64,000 nt of DNA, taken from Chrysomallon squamiferum. Taxonomy: Eukaryota > Mollusca > Gastropoda > Neomphalida > Peltospiridae. Shown here one piece after another: positions 22,670 through 35,165 of the stretch. Both the position numbers and the translations under genes were made by a program. Positions within the stretch are counted from its first letter, which is position 1; each line of letters begins with the position of its first letter. Below the pieces are notes generated by a model, which saw only the letters and a program-made list of their open reading frames with translations, ran no database searches and was not told where the DNA came from. The stretch spans positions 8,520,260 to 8,584,259 of the forward strand of contig CM022674.1 in NCBI GenBank assembly GCA_012295275.1, in the 5' to 3' direction.

Positions 22670-25600
22670 ATGCCAGGAGCTTTTATAATTTGGTATGAAC
22701 ATGATGGAGTATTGACTGGTCGTTCTAATACAACTAACTGCACTGATGGAGTTCAATGGATTTGGAAATTAATGAGAGACTGTGTCTATGGAGTACACGG
22801 TGAAATTTCTACTATTCTTGGATTACTGTCCATCCTTACATGGATGTGTGTTGGCATACCGTGAGCATTTTAAAAAATTTGCTTCTTAATAGTGAACAAA
22901 TCCAGTCATGTATATTTTTAAATCCTGTAAACAAATATGGTAATATGAATTGTTCTGATTTGTTATTAATGTTGAGAATGTTTGTGTAAGCTTTAATCTA
23001 TACATTATTTTTTTTAATTAATTTTCTATTATTTTTGAAATTTTAATTTCAGTTATAATGAAATATATATGAAATTAAAAAAGCACAGAAATATTGTTTT
23101 TATATACATAAATAATTATTATTAAAAAAAAAATACTAATAGTTAACTTTATCTGATGTATTTTAAAATATATGTTTATTCAACAGTCAGATGGTTAAAA
23201 ACTGTCAAAACCTTAAAGGTATGGTTGGTATCTCATTTTGGCTAATGATGCAGTGGTTTCTAGGAGATACTGCCAACCTGATAGGTTCAGTTTTAAGCAA
23301 CCAGCTTAAAATTCAGGTATTTTAATATTTTCATAAATAGTGCCTTTTTAAAAAACAAAAAATTGAAAAATGCTGTTTCTATTTATTTTGAAAATGTTGA
23401 TTCTTGAAGCTTTATTTATAAATATATTTCAGCAAGTCTCATTTTTTATCGTTATCTATCAGTCTGTATATATCAATATTATACTCACTTGGTATTATTT
23501 ACTAGTTGAATTTAAAAACAAATTTCTCTTGTAATTTTCTTCATTAGATTCATTTTTAATTGTTTCCATATCTAAATTAAAAGATGTTGCCTAATCTTTT
23601 TAAAATTTTTCTTGTTGCCTTTACATCTTTATTACCTAGATATATTGGCAGATTTGGGAAATGTTATAACTAGATTTTCAACTATGTCTTTCCTTTTAAA
23701 AAAAAAAAATTTTGTTTTTAATACTTCAGATTTACACAGCTGTATGGTTTGTTACTGCAGATTTCATTCTTCTCATGCAGTATGTAGCATTTAGATGTCA
23801 AAAGAGAAAACAAAAAAAAGGTTTGAAATGTTAAATCTGACACACTGTTTGCAATATTTACAGTTGCAAAATGTGTCAGTAATATCACTGTTTTATTATG
23901 AAAACCTAATCCAAGGGTTGATTATTATTAAATATTCCTAAAAAACGTCACTAATATGGATAGTAATAGTTTAAGATGAGTGGTGTGTTACCTAGCTTTA
24001 AAAATGCAAACTTTAAGATAATGAAATTTTAATCTTGTAAATATAAAATTACTTTTCATTTATTTCTAAATGGCATTACAATGGAGGTTAAGATTTTAAA
24101 TTTAAATTTGAAACGTAAATAAAAAATAATATGTATGTATGTGTGTTATTATTATTATTATTCATTAATAGAGAAATCGCTGTTATTCTTTTTCTTTTAA
24201 AGTGAAAGTTATATAATTTTTTATTGTCAGCTGTTCCTGCTACTCCAAACACAGCCATCCTCTGTGTATCCGGATTGTTTCTATTCAGTATTTATCTTGA
24301 CTTTCTCAGTCCTAATATAGGGACAAGTGTTCCCTTTAAACACCATGCTGCAGGCAGGAATCTCCTGGGAACTGATGTGAAGATGCACATCTTTGTGGTA
24401 AATGAAATTGACATTTAGAATCTTAGAGTTGTATCTGAATCACATACACTTTTAAATTAAATAGCTTGAAATAAAATGTAATAAATTGACATTAGTAATT
24501 TAGTAAGAATGGTGTGTCAGTCATGTAAACTAACTTGTTATCTAAAAGTAATATTTTAAAAATGTCAGATATCTTTACTTTTTGCATCCAACATTTGTAC
24601 TTGATGTCAACTTATTTTTCATTGTTTTTCTTTGATCTAAGATGCTAATATTTTTAAAACACTTATTTCATTCAGAATTTTTTTTTTTTTTTTTTTTTTT
24701 CACTAATTGTGGAAGGTAATCTTCCACAATTAGTGATAATTGTTTTTAAAATATTAGCATCTGTTTATGTATATTTTTATTGTACTCATCATTAGAAGTG
24801 ATGTAAATAAATCAGTGGCATTATATTACTCTTGCTGCATACTTATTGCATTTACCAAAAATTATTTTCACTCATGTTTATTATAAATAAAATAATAAAA
24901 GAATGAATTAAAATTAAGTAACATTTTATTTCATTAAGTAAACTAAATATGCATTATTATCATAATTACCTAAAGTTATTTTTTATTTCTGTGTGTTAGG
25001 GGGACAAAATTCTTTTGCATTTTTAACTTAATACCCAAAAATAAAAGTGAAGTGGTTTTGATCTTGTTTCAGAACAGTTTGGATATCTCTGGTTATGCTG
25101 CTGGCGTGGTTTCTTCAGTTTTCTATGTTGGGTCACGTCTTGCTCAGATTTATAAAAATGTAATTACAACTTGAAATTTCCATTTAATGATAAACAGATA
25201 TACATATATGCATGTTATTACCTAGCAATTGTAATTATTAACAAACTGTTATAAATCTACATCCTATTACTCAGAAAATACTTAAGCAATAAATCATTCA
25301 AAGCAAATATATATAAATTATTTTAATTCATAATGTTGCACCAGTGTTTGAATTTCAAGTATGATCTGAACAAAACTGATGTTTTTTGTTTTCAGCTGAA
25401 TCATATTCATCTATTTTGTTTGAATTCACTAAACAAATCTGAGTAATGATTATTAAAAATTACTTCAGAATGAAATAAAAATATCTTAAAAATTATTTTT
25501 GACTACAATATATTATAACAAAAATTTTCAAATCAATCCCTTCTTCAGTAATCACTTTTGTAACACAATTATTTATTTTTAAATGTTTCCTTTTTTACAG

Positions 25601-26296
25601 TATAAACTGAAGTCAACAGAAGGATTGTCTAAACTGATGTTTTTCATGGCAGTACTTGGAAATGTTTTGTACGGTGGTGCCATTGTTGTCCGATCACTGA
25701 ATGGAATTTTCATCATCAGACATTTACCATGGATTGTAGGAAGTCTTGGGATTGTCTTCTTGGACATCACAGTATCCTTTTAATCATCTGAATTGTTCTT
25801 CTTTAAAATTTTAAAATATGTTTGTTGAATAATAAATATAATTAAAAAATATTGGTAAAATATTTATTCTAATAAATCAGCATAAATATATTTTACATTT
25901 TTTTTTTTTAAATAATTAAAAGTTCAGTATATGTCAGTAATTTCTATAATCTATAATATATTATTTTTGTCAAATCACTATATTTTAGTTATTTTTAATC
26001 TCAATAAAAAATATCATCAATTTATGTTTGGATCAAAGGGTGACTACTCTGAAAAGTGGATATTAAACTAAAGTTAACTTTAACAGATTGAAATATGTGT
26101 ATATTTATGTAACCAGTGCCTCGTCTGTAATTTAAACAGATTAGAAAGTTCGTTTTCTTTAACACATTTTCAGCTTTTATTCCAGTTCCGATACTATGAA
26201 CAAAGAAACTTTGATTCCTTAGCAAGAGAGCCACTGTTAAGAGATCAGGAGATCACAGTTGAACCAGATACCTCTTATTCTGTTAACGTATCCTGA
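22670..26296 (+). CDS. SLC66A1: lysosomal cationic amino-acid transporter, SLC66A1/PQLC2 type, 7 coding exons
   Basis: Exports lysine, arginine and histidine from lysosomes; in animals it also recruits the C9orf72-SMCR8 complex on starvation (family knowledge). Exons: 22670-22860, 23187-23316, 23730-23820, 24231-24397, 25073-25159, 25601-25771, 26174-26296; they join in phase to 319 aa plus TGA. The ATG has an in-frame TAG nine bases upstream. The luminal N terminus has two N-glycosylation sequons (NTT, NCT). VQWIW begins the family core, PQMVKNCQNLKG is the first PQ loop, and SFWLMMQWFLGDTANLIGS matches LWFLLGWIGGDSCNLIGS of the human protein. LPWIVGSLGIVFLDI matches its last membrane segment. 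The tail REPLLRD corresponds to the human dileucine lysosomal sorting signal EPLL. In the second PQ loop the proline is replaced: SRLAQI instead of SRLPQI. Length is near that of human PQLC2 (about 290 aa). Confidence 0.93.
24640..24762. repeat. foldback inverted repeat in SLC66A1 intron 4
   Basis: Outer arms AGATGCTAATATTTTTAAAA (from 24640) and TGTTTTTAAAATATTAGCAT (from 24741) are near-perfect inverted copies. Inner arms CACTAATTGTGGAAG (24701-24715) and CTTCCACAATTAGTG (24721-24735) are perfect, with a 5-base loop. A poly-T run of about 23 bases lies in the left half. It resembles a small foldback or miniature transposon. Confidence 0.75.
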
Positions 26297-26490
26297 TAGT
26301 TGAAATCAAAACATGGCTATTTCTATATTCCATAAACAGGACATATTTATGTCACAAATAATTTGCTCAATTATCTTTCAATACTGTTAAAGAGGACTAA
26401 ACGACTTTATAATATTGCTGTTGTTATTTATTGCTAAAGTTAACATAAACAGATTGAAATATGTGTCTATTTATATAACCAGAGCCTATT
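26069..26490 (+). repeat. short direct duplication flanking the last SLC66A1 exon
   Basis: AAAGTTAACTTTAACAGATT followed by GAAATATGTG(T)...ATTTAT.TAACCAG at about 26069-26118 recurs as AAAGTTAACATAAACAGATT ... ATTTATATAACCAG at about 26437-26484. The copies bracket the terminal exon (26174-26296), one in the intron and one in the 3' UTR or flank. Confidence 0.6.
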
Positions 26491-28336
26491 GCTGTTGTTA
26501 TTTAATGAGATGAAAGCTTGTGAATATCAGGAAATGTTTTATATTAATATTATGAACCATTCAGTTAATATTTTTGATGTATCTAAATTTCAAATCTCTA
26601 AAAAGATCTGAAGATTTTTTCTTGAAGAAAATCCTATTTATTTCTTGACAATTACTACATTTATTTAGTTTATAATATATATATGTATATATATTTATTT
26701 TTTTAATCACAAATAGTGAGCAAGCAGATACTAACTATATTCTAGTACATTATTGTCATTTTTGGGATGTTTTTTTATCCTAACAAATAAAATACTCAAT
26801 AACATAATCATTCCCATTAAAAATTTCTGATTTATATATAACTTTTGTATAGAATATAGTTCATGATTTGTATGTGAATTGTTTCCATAAAAATATCTTT
26901 TAAATAGCTAAGTAAATTCATTCCCACATTAAATTACATTAAATAAAAGGGGGCTATGGAAATAATTTTCATATACAGCTGTTGGTGATATTTGCATTTG
27001 TTTAATATGAGTCTCTCTTATTAGTTTTAATTTATAAATATTATCTCTTTTTTTCTAGTTTTCTATGTGTAATCTTTTAAAAAATATATTTAATAATTAG
27101 AAGCATATATAAAAGAATAAGACCCAGAATTTTATTTATTTATAAAAAATATATAACTTCTTGATTTTCAGTTTTCATCACTATATGCAAGTGTATTTCT
27201 AATCTTCATATATATTCTACAACATTCGGAAAAAATAATTCTGTATGTACTACTCATATCATTATTTTCTTAATATAGAATTCTAACAATTACATTAATT
27301 ATTATTATTATACCATATTTATATATCACGTTTTTCACATATATACTAGGTAAGTTCAAGCTTTATAGTGTAAACTAATAAACTAAAATATAAAAAGATA
27401 TGGACATAAATGTATTAAAATAAATGTTAAAATGGTGGTAAGAATAAATGTCATATTTAATAATTGTATAAGATATTTAGTAGACTAGCTTGAACATTTT
27501 AAAATTTGAAAAATAAAACAACTATATATTAACAAAGCGGATTTGAAAGAAATTGGTCTTTAGTAGGGTTTAGAATACAGTTGTTTCAGCCTCATTAATG
27601 TTACTTCGGAGTGAGTTCCACGAAGTTGGTTCAGTGTAACTGTAAAACCTCTGACTGAATGTAGTTGTTCTTATTCTTGATATTACTAATATTAATGAAT
27701 TGTATGATTATAGAGTCTTACTTCCACCATGTCCTTGATCTACTCTGGGGAATCAAGCCTTGTATTATTTTTTGCTTCTGTATCTGTTTTTGTTTTAAAG
27801 CTTACAGAAATGAATATTGATATTGATAAAAACCTTGACGGGTGTGGTTTTCCTTGTTTGGCAGTAACAGTAATAATACTGACATGTATGTGGTGCCTCT
27901 ACAACAAAAATATTTACATGTGTTTCTTAATGAGATTAACCAAATCATTGTGATATTAAAATAAAAAATTATTCTTCTTCCATGTCAAAGTGTTATTTTT
28001 TTTCTTTCCTCATGGGTTTTTAACCATACTGATTTTGCAGCATAAAGAAAGACAATCACTAAGTAACAGGTTTCATTCAATTAATTTGAAAAAAAAATTT
28101 GGGTAACATGTTTATTTCATTCATAGATCAATAAACATTTTCAAATGAACAACTGAGAAACAGATAAATAAAAAGTGATGTATTTTTTTAAGAAATACTA
28201 ACTTGATTATGGTCCTCTGAACAACTGAGTGTGATGGTCTAAGATTTAAAGATAAGAGATGTTTCCAACTATAAATGTCATATATCACAACTGGTTTAAT
28301 AATAAATACAACAGCTCAGACTATACAATGTAAAAA
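26297..28336. other. SLC66A1 3' flank, no further gene seen
   Basis: AT-rich sequence with several AATAAA-type hexamers (for example near 26787) that could end the SLC66A1 transcript, and AT repeats. Open frames around 27729-27953 have no family resemblance or splice context and were not called. Confidence 0.6.
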
Positions 28337-29026
28337 TCATGGTTTGTCCATGCAATCTGCATTTTCAGCTTTGGCTTTCATCGCAGCTTTGTATTCTTGA
28401 GCTAGAGCTGGATTTTCAGCCTCCCATTTCTCAGCAGTATTTTTTTGTAGCCAGTCTGAGGATTTAATTTGTGACTGAAGAGTTGTCAATAGATCTTCTA
28501 ATGATTCACCATCTAAAACAAGGTTATATTAACTGCCTATCTTTATTCAAAATTGCAGTAATTGTCACATGTTAACATTTTGTTTAGTAAGATTCAAATC
28601 TTAAACCTCATTAGAGGCTGCCCTGATTTTACTCCAAATGACAATAAGTTTACAACTTGTCTAGAATGTTCCAAATATTCCCCCAAAAATATGTCTTATT
28701 TGAAAATGTTAACAAATTCTAGACATTTTGTCTCCTGCTGATGCATCATTGGATCAAAATTAGGGCAGCCTGCACTACACTTAGTTCAGTCATTAAATAA
28801 AATATTTTTTTCTTGAAGAATGATGAATATTATAAATTACAAGGCCAGCATGAAATCTCAAAGATACAAAAATAAATTTTATTTAAAACATTATATTTAA
28901 CAGAAGTAAATTTCTAATGCAAAATATTCACTAACCTCTAAATGCACCATTCATTTCATCATTCATCTGTTTTGCTTCAGACTGTGAGGATGTGTCCCCT
29001 CCAGCTGACGAGGCATTTTTAGACAT
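28337..29026 (-). CDS. unrecognised 88-aa small protein, two coding exons
   Basis: Exon 1 28936-29026 and exon 2 28337-28512 join in phase across a GT-AG intron to an 88-aa protein ending in TGA. It starts MSKNASSAGGDTSSQSEAKQ. After a Ser/Gly-rich start, residues about 31-80 (GESLEDLLTTLQSQIKSSDW, then AEKWEAENPALAQEYKAAM) are predicted to be helical and charged. An AG acceptor just upstream of the ATG (exon start about 29054) suggests a 5'-UTR intron. It has no signal peptide or membrane segment. The reading-frame agreement across the splice and the amino-acid composition support a real gene. I cannot assign a family. Confidence 0.72.
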
Positions 29027-29740
29027 GGATGATATGGTTGATTATACTGAGAAACTGAAAATATAATAGTTTGTTCAATTAAGAAAAATACTAATAAATA
29101 ATGTACCTGCCATTTAAAATAACACTGAATAATGATTACTGCAATAATTTTTTAATACAGATTAACATTATTACTTTAATTATCTAGCTATGTGACAAAA
29201 ACCATCTCTCTTAGTCTCTACTGCAATAAAAGGTTGCCTGATTTTTATGACATGAAATAGCTTTCCTTGAAAGTTACAACTCTTGCATTCTATCTTTGAC
29301 ATGGGATCTTTGTTAAGTTTTAAAACTATGGAGAATCACCAGATACGTTTAACATTTCGAAATGTCTAGGGTAAGTTTAAATTATACGTGAGCTGTGGAT
29401 TATTCCTTTTCTCATCGTCTTCCAAATAATATATTTATGTTGGTTTGAAACTATACGTGATATTCAGTGTTTATGTAGCCAACTGAATGAAATGAAACTG
29501 TTTCTCCACTGATTTTATTAAGTGTTTAATAACTGTTATTTTATTATATATTATATTATTTATATATTATTATATATCAGTGTTATCAAATAAATTTTGA
29601 TGGGCCATTTTTATCGTTTGTTTGCTCTTTCAGATGATATATAATTTTATATGAAAATTTGTGACACAGGCCTAACTAGTAACTAAATTATTACAGTGGT
29701 TTTACTATTATTGTAGTATTAGTATTAAACTGAAGGAATC

Positions 29741-29774
<34 letters not shown>

Positions 29775-30665
29775 TTAACATATTATTTGTCGTAAATATC
29801 ATAATTTTAACTATATAATTCACTAATTGCTAACAATTTTCACGAAGCAACTGCTACCATAGACATTAATAAGAAAACCTGTACTATATTCTTACTAATA
29901 ACGAAGCTCGGACTGCTAGGTACTGTTCTTCCGATGTATTTCCCGCCTTATAGTGCAGAGTTGGTTTTTGTAGGTGTCTGTCTTAGTGTATTTTCCTCCT
30001 TCCGATATTACTCATATTAGCTATTTAATTATAATAAATATATACCTGATATTTTACTGCTGCCTTATTGTTTAATTTTATTCAGAATTAATTATATACA
30101 TTACTAAATAAATAATTAAAATTTTGTCTGAATTCAGTTCGTCTTTTCTTCTTTTTTTTCAGTTAATTAAAATTCTGAAATTCATAATTGATAGAATTAT
30201 TCTTGATTACTTAGCTGAATTTTGCACAATTTTGGATGGAAGCGTAATCGTTGGTTCTTTTTTCTTTCTTTCTTCCTTCTATTCTTTTTTTTTTTTTTTT
30301 TTTAATGTTCATCTATAATTGTAAAATCCTGAAAAATCTCAAGTTATTCCAAGATTTAAAGTCGTGCAGTTGCCTTGTAACATCGTGAATTTGATTTCAG
30401 ATAAGTTAAAAAAAAAAAAAAAGGTTTCTTCCCTTTGGTAGCATCTTAAATCCTTAGCAACCTAAAATGGCATATTAATTTATTCTGTTCTGGTAGAATG
30501 GAATTATAAAAGTCTTATTATTATTGAGTTTTTCAGGTTAAAATTTAATATACTAAAGGTAAACTATAAAGGTTTTTGATATTAAGTTCAGTTTCTGTCA
30601 GTATCTAACTGAACCATTCAGGAGTAGACTCATTCATTCAGAAAACAGGAAGACCTATCATTTGC

Positions 30666-30766
<101 letters not shown>

Positions 30767-31444
30767 CTTATAAAATCATATAATTGTGATTATATATAAT
30801 ATTTTAGGTTGTATATGTGTTTGTTAGTTAAAGTGTGTGCGTATGTTTGTGCGTGCGTGTATATTATTTTTGCTGTTTGTATTGTTGTTTCTTGTTCCGT
30901 TTTTATAATCAGTCATGATCTAATTTTCTTTGAATATGTCGAAACAGAAGTTATAAGTTATGAATAATATCATGATCAAATTTACACAAATTTATGACTT
31001 TCTGTTACTACACAAATTTCACAACAAGAAATATTATAAATAGTAATATTTTGGCCTAGTATTACCTTAACATTATAAGTTTACTTTTATTTATTTATTT
31101 TTAATTTTAGTGGGGAAATGACTTAATTAAAAATTAGTTCTTGCGATGACATGAGTATAAATAACGTAGACAGATAATACTACTTTATTCATTACCAGAT
31201 GATGATAATTTTCTCTAAATAATTTTGTCTTCCACATTCATTTAACGTTTTGTCGCTTTGATACGTTTTATAACTCAAATCGGTTGATTTATTCACCATT
31301 TCAGGAATGATATAGCTTTTACAACTCTCGACCTCAAAACATTTGTACACAGCTGATCAACTGATCCGCTGATCCATGAAATATACCGACAACGCTTGTT
31401 TTTTATTATTATTATTATTTAATCTATTCTTTTATTTTATATAT

Positions 31445-31617
31445 AAACACAAACACACACACACACATACATACATACATACATACATACATACATACAT
31501 ACATACATACATACATACACACATACATATATACATACATACACTCTTACATACATACATACATACATATATACATACATAAATACACACATACATACAT
31601 ACATACATATATACAAA
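31445..31617. repeat. interrupted (ACAT)n array
   Basis: Tetranucleotide repeat with occasional ATAT and CACA interruptions. Open frames read through it are artefacts of the repeat. Confidence 0.97.
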
Positions 31618-32013
31618 CATTTATATTTTCTCGATTGTGCTTTTCAGTATCAGGACAAATTTGTACTTATTTAATTACACTACAATTATCCTTCGTTAAA
31701 TTTATGACAACCATATTTTCTTTTTCTAGTATATTTACTGCTTCTACTGCTGGAGATAATGATGTTCATGTATACTGCAGTAATAATGTAATATTGTTTA
31801 AACAAACAAACGACATCCTTTTAAAGCTGTGATAATTGTTTATTTTTTTCATATTAGTACACTGATAAGCAAACACATAAATAAAGGTTCTGTTGTTGTG
31901 TTGTTTTTATTAGACAGACGGAATAAGGTGTAAAAACAATTTGGAAACACGTACACTACTACTCATACACATACTTACTATATAATTCGATATTTACACA
32001 CACACACCACACT

Positions 32014-32058
<45 letters not shown>

Positions 32059-32068
32059 AATATTTTAT

Positions 32069-33052
32069 TTAAAAATGAGTTGAAAAATTTAATCTTCGGT
32101 CAGATTTTGACTCCGTGGACGGATTATTACGAACTACCTGAGAACTGTTATAAAAATCACAAAGGGAATCCTGATTCAAATTCCAGCTGAGATGCTGATT
32201 ATTTGTCCTAAGTTTAATATCCGGGCACTTTACTTTATGATACAAACGTTTCGCATATTCTTCACTATCAAAATGAAAACTACGACCACGGCCGAAATGA
32301 AGGCGTGTATCGCGGTTTTGTGTAAACACCGGTTTCTTGTTGAGAAAGGTATGAAAATTTGAGATATCGCTATAAGAAGGAGCCCAAATGAGAGGTTTGA
32401 CTGGAACATACTCGCTAGGATTTGCAAAGCGATTCTGTTTCTTAAGCATGCGTAAATCGTCAGTTTCTTTTCCAAAATTCGAATCTTGTCTAACATGCGT
32501 CCTATCACTGGACGGACCGTAGCTGTCGTTCAGATCATTGCAACGTCCGTGGAACAAACTGCGATGACCAGGTCCTGGGTGTGAAGCCGTCGACTTTTTA
32601 TGTTTGTCTTCACTAAGAATATTGTCCTCCGAGTGATTAGAATTACTTCTGCAAATATATCGAGGTATTTTCGAATAATCTGGGTATTTTGAAGTATCTG
32701 CCGTTTCTAGGAAATCTGCTTTGGTCACTGAATAATATTTATGCACAAAAGACGGGACAGTAGCTTTGGGTACCTGGAACTTGGCAACATGGGTTGATTC
32801 CCCCACTTTAACTGGTCGTATGTTTATAGTAGCTGTCTGCGATCTCTTAGATATCCGAGATTTAAGTCTGGGTTTGAAATTTGTATCAGAAGCAAATGAA
32901 ATCTTAGCCGTAGGAACTGGTCCTTCGTCTGGCAAAGTATGTTCGACGTTCGCTTGTAAGGAATGAACACATGTACTTCCGGAGGGCCCATGTTTTCGTG
33001 TTCTTGATTTCAGTGTAGACGATGTCCCGCTAGACTGAGATGTTATGGACAT
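32069..33052 (-). CDS. uncharacterised intronless 327-aa protein
   Basis: An unbroken frame from ATG 33052 (context gaaaATGt, A at -3) to TAA at 32069. The N terminus is Ser/Thr-rich and basic (MSITSQSSGTSSTLKSRTRK). The middle has TSKYPDYSKIPRYICRSNSN and the C-terminal third has YVPVKPLIWAPSYSDISNFH and RLHFGRGRSFHFDSEEYAKR. It is rich in Ser, Asn, Lys and Arg, without signal peptide, membrane segment or a motif I know. The base composition is less AT-rich than its flanks, as for real coding sequence. A 984-bp open frame is unlikely by chance in AT-rich DNA. It could be a lineage-specific gene or part of a larger spliced gene. Confidence 0.65.
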   Translation of the reverse strand: MSITSQSSGTSSTLKSRTRKHGPSGSTCVHSLQANVEHTLPDEGPVPTAKISFASDTNFKPRLKSRISKRSQTATINIRPVKVGESTHVAKFQVPKATVPSFVHKYYSVTKADFLETADTSKYPDYSKIPRYICRSNSNHSEDNILSEDKHKKSTASHPGPGHRSLFHGRCNDLNDSYGPSSDRTHVRQDSNFGKETDDLRMLKKQNRFANPSEYVPVKPLIWAPSYSDISNFHTFLNKKPVFTQNRDTRLHFGRGRSFHFDSEEYAKRLYHKVKCPDIKLRTNNQHLSWNLNQDSLCDFYNSSQVVRNNPSTESKSDRRLNFSTHF

Positions 33053-33964
33053 TTTCACACCAGCAAAACATTACTTTAATTTATGTCCTTGTAGATTATT
33101 AACTCGTTTAAAGCATCCATTCAGTTTATTTCTTAGTTTTTATCTCATAAAGCTGCAACTGAAATAATAAACGCTGAAGTTAAACCTAACTTCTTGAAAT
33201 CCAGTCCACACTATACTCTAAGGATAACTGTATGACATTATTACAAAAAGTTTATATATTTACCTCCAAATCATTTCCATGGATACGATAACTGTTGTAA
33301 TCTTCCAGATAGGTATATTATTGTTTATCACACGTTTTCAGTATCGTGAAATCACTTCCTTCCTTAGATCTTCATTCTCTATGATCTCTGCCAGTCCACA
33401 TTAATACAGAGTAATTTGTATTTCAGATATTCGCTTGTTAATTCCGAATGTACGATTATACGTCCTATTAGGACATGTTATACATTTATGACTACGTGTT
33501 CTTGTTATTTATTTTCTGACATACAATCATCTGAATTAAAACTATTTTCCCTAACTTTCTTTCTTGAAGAACATTTAATACAATGGAGGCTTTACCCCCA
33601 CGTGTATTACACCAGCTCTCTGCCTGACCCGTTCAAATAACATAATCTTATTATGCACGGAACGTTAACCCTATTACAGTTACGTTCATAATAGACGTTT
33701 GATGGAATAAGCAAACAGTAATTTGCACAAATCGCTGTTGATCTGTTTATTCGAGCGTCAGGACTTTTGAAAATGTTCTTTACACGGACCACACGTAGCG
33801 AATGAAATTATGCAATGGGGCACGAATCGTCAAGTCTCCATGTTTTGTCACCCTTTCATATGTTCATTAAATTATAATACTGATTTTTTTTTTTTTGCTG
33901 CAGCTGTGTCTGTCTTGTATTTGAAAATAATACCACAGTAGATCACTCCTATCGTAATATATAC

Positions 33965-33996
<32 letters not shown>

Positions 33997-34839
33997 ATAC
34001 GTTATCAAATGGTAGAGACCACTAGCATTAAAAGCTACAGACACATTATACGCACACAAACGCCAAGTCAAGCACGTACAAAAGAAATGCATATTGTTAG
34101 ACACTACAAAGATAATAATAAACGTGTATAATATGTCGGTCGTTCACTTCCTGAAGATAAATCATAATCGGATTACTCTGGAAAAAGCGATTTACCATAT
34201 TTTTTTTCTATTGTATTTATTTTTTAAATCTTAAAAGAAGTTATCGCCCAACAAGCTTAATACGTTTGGTGTACTTCAGTTAATTCATAGACTCGAAAAA
34301 TGTCAAAAAATATGAAGTAGTTTGTAAATCCTGCACGATTAAGTAGCTATCTGATAGCTTCCTGTAAGAACTGGCAGTAATCTTCGGAGCCAGGACATTT
34401 GGTGACTGAACGTTTTTTAAGTTAGCAGATGTTTTACTCTGTATTTTGCTAACATTTTTATTTTACTGCTAAAGTCATATAGAAATGAATAAACCAATCC
34501 CTAAACTTGTTGAGTAACCAGCATAGAAACAAAGAGATTATGGATCCTGATCTTTGGCAATTTTTGTCTCGGTTTACGAATAATGTTCCGATTTACGAAC
34601 TACAGCGACGCGCCACGTCAAGCTTTCTATTGATGTCAACATCTAGTAAAGATAACAATAGATGCTTACGTCAAAGTAAGGATTACAGGCATACCCTATA
34701 CTACAGCAAATCTGTATGATGAATTAGGGACTTTAGTCTTCGATACGCAGTTGCAGCTCAATAGCTTTTGCAATGAAATTGTGCGGTCGACTTTTTAAAA
34801 ATTGTTTTTGCTTTTATGGGCATATTTTTTTTTTATTGT

Positions 34840-34945
34840 ACCTTGTCAATATGGCGCCCAAGAAAACAAAAAGTGAAAGCGATTATGTTCGGTTTACGAA
34901 CCAAGTTCTGGAACGAATTAAGTTCGTAACCCAAGATGCCACTAT
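34840..34945 (+). mobile_element. fragment of a DNA transposon, probably pogo/Tigger-like
   Basis: Contains an ATG followed by codons for APKKTKSESD, like the start of pogo-type transposases, then TTCGGTTTACGAACCAAGTT and ...AACGAATTAAGTTCGTAACC, a subterminal pattern. A related TCGGTTTACGAATAATGTTC / TTTACGAAC stretch lies at about 34570-34605. Neither terminal repeats nor a target duplication could be paired, so the limits are uncertain. Confidence 0.45.
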
Positions 34946-35165
34946 GTAGAAAAATCCAAACTGCTCATGGTAAATGTGTACAAAATCACAACTGCTTGTT
35001 GTAAATGTGTACATAAATTACAAATGCTCATTGTAAATGTGCAAAATCACAACTACTCATTGTAAATGTGTACAAAAATCACAACTGTTTGTTGTAAATG
35101 TGTCCAGAAATCACAACTGCTATTGTAAATGTATATAAAAATCACAATTGCTTATTGTAAATGTG
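34946..35165. repeat. minisatellite, about 31-bp unit, 7 copies
   Basis: Tandem imperfect units of the form AAAATCACAACTGCTCATTG TAAATGTGTAC. The unit carries CTCATTGTAAATGTG, with substitutions and small indels between copies. It adjoins the transposon fragment and may have expanded from its end. Confidence 0.9.

Noticed and set aside
31376-31620. Open frames of 60-70 codons rich in His/Thr or Cys/Val/Tyr
   Set aside because: Translation of the ACAT microsatellite; the same holds for frames over TATG, CT/GA, AAT and AAAT arrays elsewhere in the window.
34946-35165. CRISPR-like spaced repeats
   Set aside because: The units are contiguous and imperfect without unique spacers, and this is an animal nuclear genome; it is a minisatellite.
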